A stretch of DNA of 64,000 nt from UBA7236 sp035439505 (GTDB lineage Bacteria; Bacteroidota; Bacteroidia; Chitinophagales; BACL12). The position numbers and the translations under genes were made by a program. The notes beneath the pieces were generated by a model that was not told the DNA's origin, ran no database searches, and saw only the letters and a program-made list of their open reading frames with translations. The stretch covers positions 21,547 through 85,546 of the forward strand of contig DAORKJ010000004.1 in the NCBI GenBank assembly GCA_035439505.1. The letters are read 5' to 3'. Numbering within the stretch: the first letter of the stretch is position 1; each line of letters opens with the position of its first letter. This document shows, piece by piece, positions 61,335 to 64,000 of this stretch.

Positions 61335-62039
61335 TCAAACCACCTCCTCCGTATTCAACCTAAACCCATTTCCATGAATATTTACAATTTCCAATGAAGG
61401 GTCATCTTTTAGGTATTTGCGTAATTTGGTTACGAAAACGTCCATACTTCTTGCAGTAAAATAATCGTCGCGACCCCAAATTTGTTTGAGCGCTTCTTCG
61501 CGATAAACAATATCATTTACTTTTAAACAGAATAAACGCAATAACTCAGCTTCTTTTGGCGATAATTTAGCATCACTGCTGCCATTTTTGAGCATGCGTG
61601 TTTTATAATTAAAATGATATTTTCCTATTTCAAATTCTTTTTGTTGGTTATTGGTGCGCAATTTTCCACCGCGCTTTAATATTGCTGCAATGCGATACAA
61701 TAATTCTTCACTGTTAAATGGTTTGGTGATATAATCATCAGCACCCACTTTAAAACCTTCTAATACATCGTCCTGCAATGTTTTGGCGGTGAGGAAAATT
61801 ACCGGCATTTCAGGATTTATGCGTTTAATTTGAGCAGCAAGCGTGAAGCCGTCTTTTTTAGGCATCATAACATCTAATACACAAAGATTAAATTCTTCTT
61901 TAAAAAATAAATCTTCACCTTTTTCACCATCAGTAGCTAATTTAACATCATAGCCGCTCATAGATAAATAGTCTTTTAAAACGGCACCAAAATTCGGGTC
62001 GTCTTCTACTAATAAAATTTTAGTTTTAATTTCTTCCAT
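61335..62039 (-). CDS. OmpR-family response regulator
   Basis: This 234-residue protein has an N-terminal receiver (residues 1-120), with the phosphoacceptor Asp56 in CVLDVMMPKKDG, an acidic pair near residue 12 and the conserved Lys in YITKPFN. A winged-helix OmpR/PhoB DNA-binding domain follows (LSPKEAELLRLFCLKVNDIV then AARSMDVFVTKLRKYLKD-like sequence). Its gene is 13 bases after the histidine kinase gene (62053-63666) on the same strand, so they form one two-component system, in the RprX/RprY style of Bacteroidota. Targets are unknown. Confidence 0.93.
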   Translation of the reverse strand: MEEIKTKILLVEDDPNFGAVLKDYLSMSGYDVKLATDGEKGEDLFFKEEFNLCVLDVMMPKKDGFTLAAQIKRINPEMPVIFLTAKTLQDDVLEGFKVGADDYITKPFNSEELLYRIAAILKRGGKLRTNNQQKEFEIGKYHFNYKTRMLKNGSSDAKLSPKEAELLRLFCLKVNDIVYREEALKQIWGRDDYFTARSMDVFVTKLRKYLKDDPSLEIVNIHGNGFRLNTEEVV

Positions 62040-62052
62040 AAAATAGTTTTAA

Positions 62053-63666
62053 TCAGGTTAGTGGTAAAAATAATTTGAATTGACTGCCTTTTTTGGGTTG
62101 ACTTTTAACCTCAATAGTGCCATGATGGGCATCTATAATTGCTTTAACATAAGTCAGTCCCAATCCAAAGCCTTTAATATTGTGCACGTTGCCTGTTGGC
62201 ACACGATAAAATTTTTCGAAAATCATTTTAATATCTTCACTGTTCATTCCAATCCCATTGTCTGCAATGGTGATATAAATACCTTTGTCATCACTTTCTG
62301 TAGTAACTTTTATTTGCGGATTTTCAGGAGAATATTTATTGGCGTTATCAAGTAAATTACTGATTACATTACTTAAATGCACTTCATCGCCAGTCATTTC
62401 ATAACGCTCCGCAGCCAGCTCCATATCTATCTTTCCGCCTTTTTCTTCTACCTGAAGGCTGATGTTTTCAATAGCTCGGTAAATAATTTCATGTATATCA
62501 ATATCGTCGGTACTCAGGCTGATTTCATTTTTGTCCAACAATGCCATCTGCAATACTTTCTCAACCTGTGCATTCATACGTTTATTTTCTTCTTTTATGA
62601 TATGCGTATAGTGTTTAACTTTTGTTTCATCTTTTAATATCATCGGATTATTAACCGCATCAACTGCCAAAGAAATAGTAGCTAATGGTGTTTTAAATTC
62701 ATGTGTCATGTTGTTGATGAAATCATTTTTAATTTCCGATAATTTCTTTTGTCTCAACAATACCAAAACGGTATAATAAAACACCCCAATAATAATGGAA
62801 GTAAATAATAAAGAACCAATCAGCAGCGACCAGATACTACTTAAAATAAAACTTTTTTGGTGAGGGAAATTAACCAATAATACGTCGTTATTAAAAAACA
62901 TATCATCAGGAAATAAACTCACTTTGTGTGATGTTGCAGCTAATTCTTTTATCGATTCATTATTACCCGCATTGGTGATAAAAAATTTATCATCCATTAA
63001 AACACCGAAATTAAAATCAGTCGTAATGCCTTTATTACCTAATTCGTGATATAAGGTGTTTTTTAAAAAAACAGTGTCTATTGTTTGTTCAGGTTCAATA
63101 CCCCGTTGCATCAGTTGGAACATCATTTGTTCCATAGCTTTTTTAATGCGTTGTGAGTTAATGCGCAACTGGCGGTCGATATCCGTTAAAATATCGGTAA
63201 TTAAAGCATCATCTGCCGACCTGAAATCGCCGTTGTATTCTAGAGGCTCTAATATCATAGTTGGCCTGTCGAGCCCTGAAGGCATTGGTGAAACTGCATG
63301 CCCAAAAGGTTCCGCAGTTTTAGCATTTGCCCTAAAATAATCAACGCCATAAGCACTTGCCGCTTCCAGTGCGATGGCAATCATGCTATCGCTCATCATG
63401 CCATCGTAAATTTCTAACGAGCCTGCACTTGTGCTCCAATAGGTAGAATCAGAAAAAAACAGGTTCATTTGGCTGCTCACTACAGAAGCAGCAATATTGG
63501 TCTCCACTTTATCAGCAACCTTATTCAGTGCTTCATTTACATGGAAATTAAACACCTGCTCCTTTTGCGAAATAGTATTCCGAATCCAGTATACCTGAAC
63601 CAAAATGATACCCAGCAAAGCCGTGCTCATAAATATTACAATCAACCAAATTCGGTTCTTTAACAT
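62053..63666 (-). CDS. Sensor histidine kinase
   Basis: This 537-residue membrane kinase has an N-terminal TM helix (WLIVIFMSTALLGIILVQVY), a periplasmic sensor region of about 240 residues (to about residue 270), a second TM segment (SIWSLLIGSLLFTSIIIGVF), and then the kinase core. The H box is NNMTHEFKTPLATISLAVDA, the N box NVISNLLDNANKYSPENP, and the G boxes IADNGIGMNSEDI and GFGLGLTYVKAI. The periplasmic region has no domain I recognise. A TAAATTTG box lies six bases before the ATG. It is the first gene of the operon with the OmpR-type regulator. Confidence 0.93.
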   Translation of the reverse strand: MLKNRIWLIVIFMSTALLGIILVQVYWIRNTISQKEQVFNFHVNEALNKVADKVETNIAASVVSSQMNLFFSDSTYWSTSAGSLEIYDGMMSDSMIAIALEAASAYGVDYFRANAKTAEPFGHAVSPMPSGLDRPTMILEPLEYNGDFRSADDALITDILTDIDRQLRINSQRIKKAMEQMMFQLMQRGIEPEQTIDTVFLKNTLYHELGNKGITTDFNFGVLMDDKFFITNAGNNESIKELAATSHKVSLFPDDMFFNNDVLLVNFPHQKSFILSSIWSLLIGSLLFTSIIIGVFYYTVLVLLRQKKLSEIKNDFINNMTHEFKTPLATISLAVDAVNNPMILKDETKVKHYTHIIKEENKRMNAQVEKVLQMALLDKNEISLSTDDIDIHEIIYRAIENISLQVEEKGGKIDMELAAERYEMTGDEVHLSNVISNLLDNANKYSPENPQIKVTTESDDKGIYITIADNGIGMNSEDIKMIFEKFYRVPTGNVHNIKGFGLGLTYVKAIIDAHHGTIEVKSQPKKGSQFKLFLPLT

Positions 63667-63672
63667 CTTTTA

Positions 63673-63680
63673 CAAATTTA
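63673..63680 (-). promoter_or_regulatory. Histidine kinase -7 box, 6 nt before the ATG
   Basis: TAAATTTG on the minus strand is followed by TAAAAG and the ATG at 63666, again at near-leaderless spacing. Confidence 0.5.
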
Positions 63681-63767
63681 CAAGTGTTAAAATCGGGGAA
63701 AAAGTTGTTTAACGCAACATTAACATCTTTTAATTGACATTTAACTACTTCGCTTCGTTTAGTAGGT

Positions 63768-63775
63768 TAAATTTG
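63768..63775 (+). promoter_or_regulatory. -7 box for the gene at the right edge
   Basis: TAAATTTG on the plus strand matches TAnnTTTG and lies 61 nt before the ATG at 63837. It is divergent from the kinase promoter, so the two may be co-regulated. Confidence 0.4.
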
Positions 63776-63836
63776 TCATGGCTTAGTCATAACAAGGCTT
63801 CCAGCATTACTAAACACAATTTAAACGAATCAAAAC

Positions 63837-64000
63837 ATGAAACGGTTACAGTTCATTTTCACTTTTTGCCTTTTTGCCGTTCTGCAATCTGCTGTTTTTG
63901 GCCAAAACCCGGATAATTCCATACGTATCAAAATTGATGCTAATGTTGATGGTAAAACTGTGAAGATAGACACAAATATCAGCTCCCTCGAGGATTTGGA
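63837..64000 (+). CDS. Secreted protein, partial at right edge
   Basis: The first 54 codons of a gene run off the window. It starts MKRLQFIFTFCLFAVLQSAV, a signal peptide ending FGQ (about residue 23), followed by NPDNSIRIKIDANVDGKTVK and IDTNISSLEDL. The mature part begins with an acidic, beta-like stretch. Divergent orientation from the two-component system suggests possible control by it. No domain can be named from this fragment. Confidence 0.7.
   Translation, partial: MKRLQFIFTFCLFAVLQSAVFGQNPDNSIRIKIDANVDGKTVKIDTNISSLEDL

Overview
The window comes from an AT-rich Bacteroidota chromosome, probably a free-living gliding-type lineage outside Bacteroidales. The evidence is several secreted proteins with type IX secretion (T9SS) sorting domains, promoters matching the Bacteroidota consensus (TTTG, about 19 nt, TAnnTTTG), almost no Shine-Dalgarno sites, an OmpA/TSP3 porin, a YtxJ-type bacilliredoxin and a mevalonate pathway. 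It is scaffolded sequence: two runs of exactly 100 N (39267-39366 and 47754-47853) each interrupt a gene. No tRNA, rRNA, CRISPR array, phage or insertion sequence was found.

Layout. 0.5-6.3 kb: a secreted GEVED protein, then the rimP-nusA-infB translation/transcription operon with a hairpin in its leader. 6.6-12.3 kb: accessory DNA, with a two-gene unit of unknown function, a secreted glycoside-hydrolase-like protein with a coupled secreted partner, and a decayed gene. 12.4-19.8 kb: glyS, a CpeT-family protein, lipoproteins, an unlisted 54-residue membrane protein, an arsR-arsN-arsM arsenic methylation operon and an ABC-F ATPase. 19.9-28.3 kb: large T9SS cargo proteins, a second decayed gene, and two OmpA-family genes in tandem, the first with two promoters. 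28.3-35.6 kb: three glycosyltransferases, a membrane 4Fe-4S protein, a flavin oxidoreductase and a DUF547 lipoprotein. 35.8-39.3 kb: a secreted metalloprotease and an AI-2E-family permease cut by the first gap.

39.4-44.3 kb is the most distinctive locus: an arsenosugar-type operon containing a second ArsM-like methyltransferase, a PiT phosphate transporter, two DUF2064 transferases, the radical SAM protein ArsS and a small AhpD-like protein. With the separate arsR operon, the cell appears to have two arsenic methylation routes, one for detoxification and one for making organoarsenicals.

44.4-46.2 kb: bacilliredoxin, DNA alkylation repair protein and a class IV aminotransferase. 46.4-51.8 kb: sucA (gapped) and sucB of 2-oxoglutarate dehydrogenase, with a membrane glycosyltransferase gene between them. 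52.9-59.0 kb: a mevalonate-pathway block (HMG-CoA reductase, two GHMP kinases, diphosphomevalonate decarboxylase, type 2 IPP isomerase). One kinase has no settled role and is the natural candidate for the missing phosphomevalonate kinase. 59.2-64 kb: an M3 peptidase, a repeat-bearing intergenic region, a two-component system and the start of a secreted protein.

Several genes (glyS, ABC-F, mvaD, the GYDIA-type kinase, the histidine kinase) have a TAnnTTTG box only 4-6 nt before the start codon, which suggests leaderless mRNAs.
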